DNA of 51,871 nt from W0P28-013 sp051870755 (lineage in GTDB: Bacteria; Bacteroidota; Bacteroidia; Bacteroidales; Paludibacteraceae): NCBI GenBank assembly GCA_051870755.1, contig JBJECE010000019.1, positions 1 through 51,871 on the forward strand, written 5' to 3'. The notes beneath the pieces were generated by a model. It searched no databases. It was not told where the DNA came from and saw only the letters and a list, made by a program, of their open reading frames with translations. Shown here piece after piece: positions 17,485 through 25,304 of this stretch (the first letter of the stretch is position 1; each line of letters starts with the position of its first letter). Both the position numbers and the translations under genes were made by a program.

Positions 17485-17535
17485 ATTTTATAAAATTTAA
17501 TTATTTTGTTACTTTATGCAAATATACAAAATTTT

Positions 17536-18705
17536 TCATTGCGTTCGCGTGATTGTGTTGTAATTCTCCGTAATTGTATAATTTGGGTGTGTTTGTATAT
17601 ATTCGTATGCTGCATGTACTGCAAGTTTATAATTGGACGGTTCAAAATTGTCCGTTATTTTGTAAGTTTTACCATTTCCCAAATTGTTCAAGCCATTAAA
17701 CAAGCGATTTATTTGTGATATGTTTGTTTCGTAATCCATACCATAATAACATTGATTTTGATTTTGTGGTTTGTAGCAACGCAAATCGACACAATCAGCT
17801 GACAAATATTTTTTCAAATCTGTTTTTATCAATAAATCGGCAATATCAATGCCGTCTTTGAGTTCCTGTTCGGTGGCGTGTGTTTCAACGTAATTATTTA
17901 TCGTTATAGTTTTACATATATTGTTCAAATGCTTTTGTGCTTTTTGTTCCCAATCATGATATTTTTGAGCATCGGGGAATAAAACAACATTTTTATTGTA
18001 TAATGCTTTGCATCTATCGGGCGAAATACCGCCACACCCACCTGTTGCCAACCAAATATAATTGGTCATTATCACGCTACATAAAATAGCCGTTTTTTCG
18101 CTTTCTACAAGTACAATTTGTTTATTTGGGTTATCATTTATCAAATGTTCGCCAAATAAGCATTGTTGCAGTGTGAAATTCTTGTATTTTGTATGCACCC
18201 AATCAATTTTTGCATGGTCGCCGTTTTTGTCGCGGTGTCCATCTGTTTGATATAACATTTTTTTACCGGTACGCACATTATTATTTGTGTCTATTTGCCA
18301 AAATATTGTGTAGCCGTCTTTTGCTGTTCCTATTTTATAGGCATCAACGGCACGCATGGCACATTCACGCCCAACAACCGAAACTAACCATTGTACAAAT
18401 ATATTTTTGTCGTAACATTTTAATGTTTGCAATAATACATCATAATCAATGTATGATGGTAATTTTGGCGGCTCGGGTGTTGGCTGCGGCCTTTCAACAT
18501 GTGGCGCAATGTAGGTGTTGTTTTCAAAATAATCTTTGGGTGTATAGTGATAACCGCAACTATTTTCGCGGTCGCACCGACCAACATTTGTTGCAATGGG
18601 TTGGTTTGTGGCACTATCAACATACAAAACAAACCTTTTGTGGCCACACTGCGGGCAAATATATTTTTTGCTGCTCCTATCTAATTCATATTTATATTGT
18701 TGCAT
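17536..18705 (-). CDS. Zinc-finger/Toprim-like replication protein (DUF6371-like)
   Basis: The 389-residue protein opens with a zinc-finger-like cluster: CPQCGHKRF near the N-terminus and CDRENSCGYH about 30 residues later, recalling primase CHC2 fingers. The middle contains VLVESEKTAI and a later VVLFPDA motif, a pattern of the Toprim/primase fold. It is therefore probably a primase-like replication protein working with the DUF3987 protein encoded upstream. The frame is open to 18780, but the ATG at 18705 (MQQYKYELDRS) is the natural start. Base composition is far lower in GC than in host genes. Confidence 0.6.
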   Translation of the reverse strand: MQQYKYELDRSSKKYICPQCGHKRFVLYVDSATNQPIATNVGRCDRENSCGYHYTPKDYFENNTYIAPHVERPQPTPEPPKLPSYIDYDVLLQTLKCYDKNIFVQWLVSVVGRECAMRAVDAYKIGTAKDGYTIFWQIDTNNNVRTGKKMLYQTDGHRDKNGDHAKIDWVHTKYKNFTLQQCLFGEHLINDNPNKQIVLVESEKTAILCSVIMTNYIWLATGGCGGISPDRCKALYNKNVVLFPDAQKYHDWEQKAQKHLNNICKTITINNYVETHATEQELKDGIDIADLLIKTDLKKYLSADCVDLRCYKPQNQNQCYYGMDYETNISQINRLFNGLNNLGNGKTYKITDNFEPSNYKLAVHAAYEYIQTHPNYTITENYNTITRTQ

Positions 18706-18810
18706 ACGAAAACTATTTTGTAATTGTAAGGGTTTACAATAAATCGTTGTAAATAAGCGTTTTAAGTTCAAAAAAGGCACTTACAAACACTTACAACGCA
18801 TCTTGTATTT

Positions 18811-20139
18811 TTAGTTATTTTTCTTGTAGTTCAACATTCTGCTTATATAATAATCACTCATACCACATGCCTGCGAAACGGCCATTTTGTTGGCATTCGG
18901 GAATAACTCAAAAAACGATTGTATAATTTCGTTGTTTGTTTTTTTGTCTGTCTGCTTGGGTTGCTGCAACAAATTGCGTACATTTTGTGCGCTATTTATA
19001 AAATATTCCACGCATTCAATGGCGTAATTAACGTGTTGTAACGTGATGGCGGGTGCATTGTTGGCTATTGCCGAAATAAGCGTCAAGCGTTCAAGCGTTT
19101 TTTTTGACTTGCCTAAATATGTACGCAAATAATCGTTGTTTGCATCGGCGTTGTTTATGCTGTCGGTTAGTTTGTTTTCATAATCAATTAAACGCCCCCG
19201 TGCAGCATCATCGCAGTGCAAAATGGTGTCTGTTTTATCTTGGTAAATTCTTTGTATATACCTATCCCATTCTTTTTTTATTTCGTCCGAAATTATTGTA
19301 TCGCTATGATATTGCGCACGCTCATTTGGTAGATATACAAACAAAAAACGGTGCAAAAAACCATTGTCGGTATTGTCCGCGAAAATTTGGGCAAACACTC
19401 TCGGCTGTGTTGTGCCTATTATATTCATAAATGGTGCCTGTATGCGTGTTGTTTCATCGCCTATGCGGTTAATTGTAAAATCCGAATTATCGTAAATTGA
19501 TAATAAATGCGCCAATTCGCCGCCACTACTTTTTTTATTGTATCGATTGATATGGCCATAAAATGTTGCTAATTCATCGCTGTACAACAATAATCCGTTG
19601 CTATATTGTAACACTTTGTTACGTGCTTCGGGTGTGGTGTCGCTTATTATTATTTGATTGTATGGTTGTTGTTTGTCGCCGTTTTTCCATGTGTTATATT
19701 CACTTGTATCAATATCATTTAAGGGCTGCAACATTTCTTTTATGGGTGTGCTTTTGTTTGAGCCGCTTGGAGCAACTACACAAAACCACACACATGGCGT
19801 GTTTGTAAAATTATCAAATTTTATGCGTTTGCGCTTGCCTGCTGCGGTCGAAATGGCACACAAGACCGCCGCCGTTACAATATCGCGGTTGGCTTGTAAT
19901 CCGTTGGTATAGTTTTCAATGATACGTTGCACGTTATCGGGCAGTCCCCAAATAGGCAGTTGCGGCGTGCGACATATTATTTTGGCGTTGGCAATACTGC
20001 TTTCAATATTATCAATCAAAGATTGGGGGCTTTCTGCTTGCACATTACAAAAACTTGTTGTATCTTTGCAATGTTCAATTTGAGTGGCGGCATTAACTAT
20101 TGCGGTAGTTAGTGTCGCATTTGTTGTTGTGTGTTTCAT
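18811..20139 (-). CDS. DUF3987 (YfjI-type) ATPase, probable replication helicase/primase
   Basis: The 442-residue protein matches the DUF3987 pattern common in Bacteroidota mobile elements. It has an N-terminal LPDNVQRIIENYTNG region, a P-loop (APSGSNKST, about residues 122-130), a Walker B-like LLLYSDELATFY and a conserved NIIGTTQP segment. The C-terminus carries a short HTH-like tail (KMAVSQACGMSDYYISRML). Family members are thought to act as replication helicases or primase partners of small elements. It starts 6 nt after the excisionase-like gene, suggesting one transcript. Confidence 0.75.
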   Translation of the reverse strand: MKHTTTNATLTTAIVNAATQIEHCKDTTSFCNVQAESPQSLIDNIESSIANAKIICRTPQLPIWGLPDNVQRIIENYTNGLQANRDIVTAAVLCAISTAAGKRKRIKFDNFTNTPCVWFCVVAPSGSNKSTPIKEMLQPLNDIDTSEYNTWKNGDKQQPYNQIIISDTTPEARNKVLQYSNGLLLYSDELATFYGHINRYNKKSSGGELAHLLSIYDNSDFTINRIGDETTRIQAPFMNIIGTTQPRVFAQIFADNTDNGFLHRFLFVYLPNERAQYHSDTIISDEIKKEWDRYIQRIYQDKTDTILHCDDAARGRLIDYENKLTDSINNADANNDYLRTYLGKSKKTLERLTLISAIANNAPAITLQHVNYAIECVEYFINSAQNVRNLLQQPKQTDKKTNNEIIQSFFELFPNANKMAVSQACGMSDYYISRMLNYKKNN

Positions 20140-20145
20140 AACAAA

Positions 20146-20499
20146 TTAAAATTTTTTGTGTAACATTTTGTTAGCATTGGCCAACAATTCGGCGCGTGTT
20201 GCTTGGCGGCCGCTATTTAACCATTTATCAATTTCGACCTTATTAAACCGCAAACGTTTGCCGTTTTTATTATATGGTATTGTGCGTTGGCTCACCCACC
20301 CATATATTGTGGCGGCGGCGGGGTGTTCGGGCAGATAGTCTTGTAAATCCTGCAAGTCAAACCACACATTTTGTGTTTCGGTGTTTTGCTGTTGTCCCTG
20401 CTCCAACATCAAAGCAATTTTTTGCAACATTTCACCCTGTTGCTTTTGCGTTTCACTCACATTGTGTAACACAGCGGGCATTTCATCAAATGTAATCAT
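20146..20499 (-). CDS. Excisionase-type HTH protein (HTH_17/MerR-like)
   Basis: The 117-residue protein has an N-terminal coiled helix (about residues 5-35) and a C-terminal winged-helix block with IYGWVSQRTIPYNKNGKRLRF and IDKWL, the classic helix_turn_helix_17 pattern of excisionases and AlpA-like regulators. It probably directs excision or regulates the element. The open frame reaches 20643, but that upstream part lies in the repeat region and reads poorly, so the ATG at 20499 is preferred. It is followed after 6 nt by the DUF3987 gene. Confidence 0.7.
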   Translation of the reverse strand: MITFDEMPAVLHNVSETQKQQGEMLQKIALMLEQGQQQNTETQNVWFDLQDLQDYLPEHPAAATIYGWVSQRTIPYNKNGKRLRFNKVEIDKWLNSGRQATRAELLANANKMLHKKF

Positions 20500-20606
20500 A
20501 ATAAAAAAAACAACTTGCCATCGTGTTATTGTTTGTCGCATCGTTTTGATGGCATTAAAAAACAAATGCAACGCACAACCATTGTGGTTGTACATTGCAA
20601 ATGTAG

Positions 20607-20722
20607 GGGGTGGCAAGGGGTGGCAAAATGAGCCACCCCACAAAAAATATTTATCTGATTATCAATAAAATAAAGGGGTGGCAAAGGGTGGCGCCACCGG
20701 GTGGTGGGGGTGGCAACCACCC
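20607..20722. repeat. Iteron-like GGGGTGGCAA repeats, candidate replication origin
   Basis: Exact GGGGTGGCAA copies lie at 20607-20616, 20617-20626, 20675-20684 and 20707-20716. A partial copy (GGGTGGC) lies at 20686-20692 and an inverted core (GCCACCCC) at 20632-20639. A perfect 12-bp palindrome, GGTGGCGCCACC, is at 20687-20698, and a hairpin GGGTGG-CAA-CCACCC at 20708-20722 is followed by T-rich sequence on the plus strand. The repeats sit upstream of the HTH and DUF3987 genes, inside otherwise AT-rich DNA. This organisation suits a replication origin or an operator array. Confidence 0.55.
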
Positions 20723-20729
20723 TTTTTAT

Positions 20730-21590
20730 TTATTGATTTTTTGTAATTTGATAACCAAAAGGTTGTTTGACTGATTTTTGAAGTTCCGATATATTTGTAT
20801 ACCCCAATTTGTTTGCGATTTGTGTAAATATATTAGCATCAATATTGGGCAACTCGCTTTTGATGGCGCAAATCAAGCCCCTAACCCATTTTTTTTGGCC
20901 TACTTTATATACAGGCGTAAAATCTGCCTTTTCAACACAATTTATTATTTGCTGTTCGTCAAATCTACCCTTAAAAGCATCGTCATTATTAAACTTTTGT
21001 ACAATTTCCTTTATAGCGTACTTATTTCCATCTGTAAGTGTGATTTGCGGCGTTTGCTCTTTTGCATTGGGCAACTGTGCTTGTGTGGCGGTGGTCGGTA
21101 GCGTGTAACAAACTATTTGTTTTAGGCTTTCAATAATCTGTTTTTGTAGTTCTATATGTTGTTTGTTGTGGTTATTGTGTGTTGCTGCATAATAATTTAG
21201 TTCGGCCAAACACCTATCTAAAAATTTGCGCCGTTCGCTTGGTTTTATACGTTGTTCCATGTATTCGCGTATAATGCCAAAATCGGTAAAATCGTCAGTT
21301 ACAATGTTAATGTTTTTTGCAAATTCATCGGGGGTGGCATATTTTAAGACAACCCCACGACCTGCGTTATATTTCCAACTGCTATTTTTGTGGTGCATAA
21401 ATTGCAAACAAATCGTAAAGTTGCCCCAATTAGTTGCATTTAGTCCATATTGCTCGGAAAATCCGACAAAATCAAAAATTTCACTTGCACTTATTCTAAT
21501 TTTTCCGCTTTTGTACAATGTATCAAGTTTTTCAACAAAGTTTGTTGCTGTCACATTATCTATACATGAGGGTTTTACTAAATAATTCAT
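20730..21590 (-). CDS. Element protein of unknown function
   Basis: The 286-residue protein is not recognised. Its N-terminal half contains IFDFVGFSEQYGLNATNWGNF and a basic patch (KPSERRKFLDRCLAE). The C-terminal half is polar with a KKWVRGLICAI segment and no membrane helices or obvious catalytic motif. It lies between the integrase gene and the iteron region, a place where satellites and integrative elements often encode a regulator. The ATG at 21590 is chosen over a TTG at 21599. Its AT-rich codons match the island. Confidence 0.65.
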   Translation of the reverse strand: MNYLVKPSCIDNVTATNFVEKLDTLYKSGKIRISASEIFDFVGFSEQYGLNATNWGNFTICLQFMHHKNSSWKYNAGRGVVLKYATPDEFAKNINIVTDDFTDFGIIREYMEQRIKPSERRKFLDRCLAELNYYAATHNNHNKQHIELQKQIIESLKQIVCYTLPTTATQAQLPNAKEQTPQITLTDGNKYAIKEIVQKFNNDDAFKGRFDEQQIINCVEKADFTPVYKVGQKKWVRGLICAIKSELPNIDANIFTQIANKLGYTNISELQKSVKQPFGYQITKNQ

Positions 21591-21705
21591 ATTGTTCAAA
21601 TTTAAGTGTTTGTTTTGTAATTGTTTGTAAGTGCATTTTTACGATTTAATTATTTGATAATCAGTATTTTATTAAAAATACTTACACTTACATTACATAA
21701 ATAGT
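21591..21705. other. Short AT-rich intergenic between integrase and unknown gene
   Basis: 115 bp of AT-rich DNA with no clear promoter or hairpin. Confidence 0.4.
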
Positions 21706-22908
21706 TTATTTTATACGTTCAACGGCATCGAGCATCATTTTTTCACTCACTTTTGCATAAATCTGTGTTGTCGCAATATTAGTGTGTCCCAACATTTTTT
21801 GTATCACTTCCAAACTTGTGCCATATTCTAATTGTATCATTGCAAATGTGTGTCGAAAGCAATGAAATGTAATTTTGCGGCGTATGCCTGCTGTTGCGAC
21901 CCACATTTTTAAGTGATAATTTATACAAATATCATTGCACATAGGGTTAAATATTGGCTCATTTGTATCTGTTTTTGTTGCCGGTAAAAATTGTTGTGCT
22001 TTTTGTGATATTGGCAAATTTAGTTCGTGTTGTGTTTTCTGTATTCGTATTCGTACCAAGAGTATGCCATCACGCTCGACAAAATTGTTCCATGTTAATT
22101 TAAGTACATCGCTGCGGCGTAATCCTGTATATGCTGAAAATAAACACATATTTTTTACAACTTCATTACCGCATGGGGTTTGTTCAAGTAGGTGCAGTTC
22201 GTTAATAGTCAAATGCTCGCGTTTGCTAACCTTGTCCATTGCGACCTGCTTAACCTTTATATCGTTTTTCAAAAAATTATTTTCGTATGCGTGTTTCAAT
22301 ATTGCACGAAATACCGAACAATATAACGAAATAGTATTTTGCGCAAGTTTCGTTGTTTTGAGATAATCCACAAATTCATCACAAAACTTTGGCGTTAAAT
22401 TAGCAAATTGCAATACTTCAATGTGTTTATATGTTGCAAATTCGTTCAAATAGTCCTTAACACTTTTATAAGCCACTCGGCGTTTTGTATTTTTGCTGTA
22501 CATTAAATCATTGATAAAATCAAGTACTTGGCTTTTCTGTCGCCTATTCAGTTCTTGGTTTTTGCGTTCATCGTCCGTCATTACACTGTCCAAAAACGCA
22601 TCTTTTTGGCGTTTTGCGGCCAACGTTTGCGCAACTTCAATTTTTACATCGTCTTCGGCGGAGTATGTGTAAAAGCCGTTTGTATTTTTCCCCGCTGCAT
22701 CTTTAATTGGGAATATACCCATTTTTTTTACTTTCGGAGTACCATCGGGTTTTAATAATGGTGTTATTTTAAGCATTAAAAACTCCCGCCGTGTTTCCTT
22801 ACCCTTGTCATCTATTATCGGCGGATAATAATCGAGGTACAAATTTTGGCTTAATTTTGAGCCCCATTTGTACCGTAAAGACACTTTTGTTGTGTTCGAT
22901 TTTTTCAT
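21706..22908 (-). CDS. int: Tyrosine recombinase (element integrase)
   Basis: The 400-residue protein has an N-terminal arm-binding region, a SAM-like core-binding domain around residues 140-230, and the C-terminal catalytic domain. The catalytic residues are visible: Arg in YTGLRRSDVL, HxxR in HCFRHTF, His in LGHTNIATTQ, and the nucleophile Tyr384 in IYAKVS. It belongs to the phage-integrase-like recombinases common in Bacteroidota integrative elements. It is the outermost gene and lies next to the arm repeat and inverted repeat at 22971-23015, as expected for an integrase beside its att site. Confidence 0.93.
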   Translation of the reverse strand: MKKSNTTKVSLRYKWGSKLSQNLYLDYYPPIIDDKGKETRREFLMLKITPLLKPDGTPKVKKMGIFPIKDAAGKNTNGFYTYSAEDDVKIEVAQTLAAKRQKDAFLDSVMTDDERKNQELNRRQKSQVLDFINDLMYSKNTKRRVAYKSVKDYLNEFATYKHIEVLQFANLTPKFCDEFVDYLKTTKLAQNTISLYCSVFRAILKHAYENNFLKNDIKVKQVAMDKVSKREHLTINELHLLEQTPCGNEVVKNMCLFSAYTGLRRSDVLKLTWNNFVERDGILLVRIRIQKTQHELNLPISQKAQQFLPATKTDTNEPIFNPMCNDICINYHLKMWVATAGIRRKITFHCFRHTFAMIQLEYGTSLEVIQKMLGHTNIATTQIYAKVSEKMMLDAVERIK

Positions 22909-22970
22909 AAAACTAAATTTATTTATTTGATTATCAATTTGTTATTTTCTATTGCGTAAATTTTCAAAAC

Positions 22971-23001
22971 ATTTGTACCCCGAATTAAATGGGGTACAAA
23001 T
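22971..23001. repeat. Perfect 11-bp inverted repeat by the integrase
   Basis: ATTTGTACCCC (22971-22981) and GGGGTACAAAT (22991-23001) flank a 9-bp AT-rich spacer, and the right arm overlaps the 23-bp direct repeat. It lies just upstream of the integrase start, so it may serve integrase/excisionase binding or autoregulation. Confidence 0.55.
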
Positions 23002-23015
23002 AGTGCCCAAATGTA
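22993..23015. repeat. Right 23-bp arm-type repeat
   Basis: Exact copy of 17036-17058. It is 127 bp from the right core repeat, so the arms are asymmetric about the element, as in many integrase systems. Confidence 0.6.
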
Positions 23016-23142
23016 CAACAAAAAAACTATATATACAAATAAATATCAAAAAACAACACAAAAAAAATATTGCCATAAATCAGTGATTTACAGCAATATA
23101 TTATTTATTTCGTTGTTTTTGTTTTTTGTTTCTTTGGTCGCG

Positions 23143-23164
23143 AAAACTTTTTGGCACAAAGATA
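23143..23164. repeat. Right 22-bp direct repeat (att core)
   Basis: Exact copy of 16980-17001. With the base at 23165 the minus strand reads GTATCTTTGT, close to the GTAnnTTTGC core used by CTnDOT-type integrases. DNA to its right is host sequence leading to yidC. Confidence 0.7.
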
Positions 23165-23194
23165 CAAAAAAACTGCCAACAATGCACTATCGAT

Positions 23195-23225
23195 TTTGTC
23201 AATTCCGCCGAAAGTTGTAACTTTG
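23195..23225 (+). promoter_or_regulatory. yidC promoter
   Basis: TTTG at 23195-23198, 19-nt gap, TAACTTTG at 23218-23225: a full match to the Bacteroidota consensus, 51 nt ahead of the ATG. Confidence 0.75.
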
Positions 23226-23276
23226 CAGTCCTATTTTTTGTAATATTGCTTTTTTTGTCTGAAAAACGAATGCTTT

Positions 23277-25145
23277 ATGGATAAAAACACAGTCATCGGA
23301 TTTGTACTTATCTTCTTGATTCTCATAGGTTTCAATTGGTTCACGCAGCCAAGTGCCGAAGAGCGTGCCGCAGCGCAACACCGTCGCGACTCGATTGCTG
23401 CCGAGCAGGAACTTGAACGTCTGTCGGCCATGCTCGAAGCCGAAGTACAACACCAAGCAGCGCAAAATCAAACGGTCGATTACGCAGCCGCGTACGGCGA
23501 TTTTGCGGCCGCAGCCACCGGCACAAACCAATTCACCACGCTCGAAAACAGCGTATTGCGCCTCACGCTGAGCAACAAAGGCGGACGCATCTGTTCAGCG
23601 CAACTGAAAGCGTATCAGACGAGCGATTCGCTGCCGCTCATACTGTTCGATGGCGACGAAAGCGCACTCAACTTTTCGCTGCTGACCAGCCAACATCGGG
23701 TCATCAACACGCAGGAGATGTACTTCGAGCCGCACGTTGTCGATTCGCAAACCGTCGTGATGCGCATGGCCGTTACCGACAGCAGTTATCTCGACTTCAC
23801 CTATCGGCTCACTCCCGACGACTACATGGTGCAATTCGACATCAAGGCACACAACATGGCGCAGTTGCTCAACCTGCGCAGCAACTCGTTGGAAATGAGT
23901 TGGAAACAAGACATTCGCCAGCAAGAGAAAAGCCGCAAATTCGAAAGTCGCTACGCCACGCTTAACTATCGCTACAACAACGACGACATGGAGCAGATGA
24001 GCGAATCGAAAAACGACCACGAAAAAACGTCGGGCAAAGTGCGTTGGATTGCCTACAAAGACCAATTTTTCAGCACCATTTTCATTGCTGAAAATTCGTT
24101 TCAGTCGCCGGAGTTGCAAAGCACCATCATCGACAAACGTCCCGGCTACCTGAAACACTACGAGACAACCACATCGGTTGCATTCGACCCGCAAGGCGCC
24201 GAAGCCAGCCGTTTCCGCATCTATTTAGGACCAAACCAATACAAGGTGCTTCGCAGTTACGACGATGCGGCCGAAACCGATGAAGACGAATTGCGCCTCG
24301 AAAAAATCATTCCGCTCGGTTGGGCGATATTCCGTTGGGTGAGCGAATGGTTCGTCATTCCGCTGTTCGATTTTCTGAGCCGCTACATCAACAACTTCGG
24401 CATCATCATTCTGCTGATGACCATCGTTGTGAAGTTGATAATACTGCCGTTTACCTACAAATCGTACATGTCAACGGCCAAAATGCGTGTGTTGAAACCG
24501 CAAATCGACGAAATCAACGCCAAATATCCGCCCGAAAAAGCGATGGAACGCCAACAAGCCACCATGGCGCTGTACAACAAAGTGGGAGTAAGCCCCATGA
24601 GCGGTTGTCTGCCCATGCTGCTGCAAATGCCGATATTGTTTGCCATGTTCGCTTTCTTCCCGACGGCCATCGAACTGCGCCAAAAAAGTTTCTTGTGGGC
24701 GCAAGACTTGTCGAGTTACGACGCCATCATCAGTTGGGACGCCTACATTCCGATCATCACGCCCTATTTTGGTAACCACATCAGTCTGTTCTGCCTGCTG
24801 ATGACCGTAACCAACATCATCTACACCAAAATAAACATGTCATCGCAAGCCGGCGCTGCCGACCAAATGAAAGTGATGAAGTGGATGATGTATCTGATGC
24901 CGCTGATGTTTATGTTCATATTCAACGACTATGCGTCGGGCTTGAGTTACTACTACTTCATCTCGCTGTTGTTCACCATTCTGCAAACCTATTTGTTCCG
25001 TCTGTTTGTTGATGAGAAAAAACTGTTGGCAAAATTGGAAGCCCGCAAAACCAAACCCGTCAAGAAATCGGGATTCATGGCACGCCTCGAGGCAGCACAA
25101 CGCGAGCAAATGCGCGCCATGCAACAACAGCAGAAACGCAAATAA
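23277..25145 (+). CDS. yidC: Membrane protein insertase YidC
   Basis: The 622-residue protein has an N-terminal membrane helix (about residues 7-20), a large periplasmic beta domain, and the conserved C-terminal insertase core with NFGIIILLMTIVVKLIILP, the LPMLLQMPILFAMF block and a basic tail (KPVKKSGF...QQQKRK). It inserts membrane proteins with or without SecYEG. The length is usual for Bacteroidota (about 600-640). It is divergent from engB across the island; before integration the two genes would have shared a short intergenic region. Confidence 0.96.
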   Translation: MDKNTVIGFVLIFLILIGFNWFTQPSAEERAAAQHRRDSIAAEQELERLSAMLEAEVQHQAAQNQTVDYAAAYGDFAAAATGTNQFTTLENSVLRLTLSNKGGRICSAQLKAYQTSDSLPLILFDGDESALNFSLLTSQHRVINTQEMYFEPHVVDSQTVVMRMAVTDSSYLDFTYRLTPDDYMVQFDIKAHNMAQLLNLRSNSLEMSWKQDIRQQEKSRKFESRYATLNYRYNNDDMEQMSESKNDHEKTSGKVRWIAYKDQFFSTIFIAENSFQSPELQSTIIDKRPGYLKHYETTTSVAFDPQGAEASRFRIYLGPNQYKVLRSYDDAAETDEDELRLEKIIPLGWAIFRWVSEWFVIPLFDFLSRYINNFGIIILLMTIVVKLIILPFTYKSYMSTAKMRVLKPQIDEINAKYPPEKAMERQQATMALYNKVGVSPMSGCLPMLLQMPILFAMFAFFPTAIELRQKSFLWAQDLSSYDAIISWDAYIPIITPYFGNHISLFCLLMTVTNIIYTKINMSSQAGAADQMKVMKWMMYLMPLMFMFIFNDYASGLSYYYFISLLFTILQTYLFRLFVDEKKLLAKLEARKTKPVKKSGFMARLEAAQREQMRAMQQQQKRK

Positions 25146-25163
25146 AAACCAACGCCACTGCAA

Positions 25164-25190
25164 AGAGTCGCCACAAGCGGCTCTTTTTTT
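25164..25190 (+). terminator. Terminator after yidC
   Basis: GAGTCGC (25165-25171) pairs with GCGGCTC (25177-25183) with one mismatch, and seven T residues follow. Confidence 0.8.
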
Positions 25191-25264
25191 GTAGCCGCAC
25201 AAAAAAATGCCACATTTTTTTGTTAAAAATCGTCTGACTCAATAGGTTATATCCGATTTTTAAT

Positions 25265-25272
25265 TACCTTTG
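25265..25272 (+). promoter_or_regulatory. gltB -7 box
   Basis: TACCTTTG lies 32 nt before the gltB ATG. Upstream, AAAAATCG (25225-25232) and CGATTTTT (25254-25261) form an inverted repeat that could be an operator. Confidence 0.5.
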
Positions 25273-25304
25273 CGCGATTTTTAAGGTATTTAAGGATTCT
25301 CAGT

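Larger units (their letters stand above)
16980..23164. mobile_element. 6.2-kb integrated element, phage-satellite-like
   Basis: An AT-rich block lies between engB and yidC, bounded by a 22-bp direct repeat. All six genes run on the minus strand: tyrosine integrase, unknown 286-aa protein, HTH excisionase-like protein, DUF3987 ATPase, zinc-finger/Toprim protein and terminase-small-subunit-like protein. Iteron-like repeats lie in the middle and 23-bp arm-type repeats inside both ends. There is no relaxase, conjugation gene, capsid, portal or large terminase. This content (int, excisionase, replication module, terS) resembles phage-inducible chromosomal islands. A stripped integrative mobilizable element is the alternative. 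Confidence 0.75.

Noticed and set aside
20500..20643. N-terminal extension of the excisionase-type protein to 20643
   Set aside because: The extra residues are Cys/Pro/Phe-rich and overlap the iteron region; the ATG at 20499 begins a normal helix.
20526..20720. 64-codon minus-strand open frame over the iterons
   Set aside because: It is a by-product of the repeated GGTGG sequence; low complexity and no start signal.
17041..23015. CRISPR array or prophage
   Set aside because: Repeats are two isolated 23-bp copies with no spacer periodicity, and no capsid, portal or tail genes are present.
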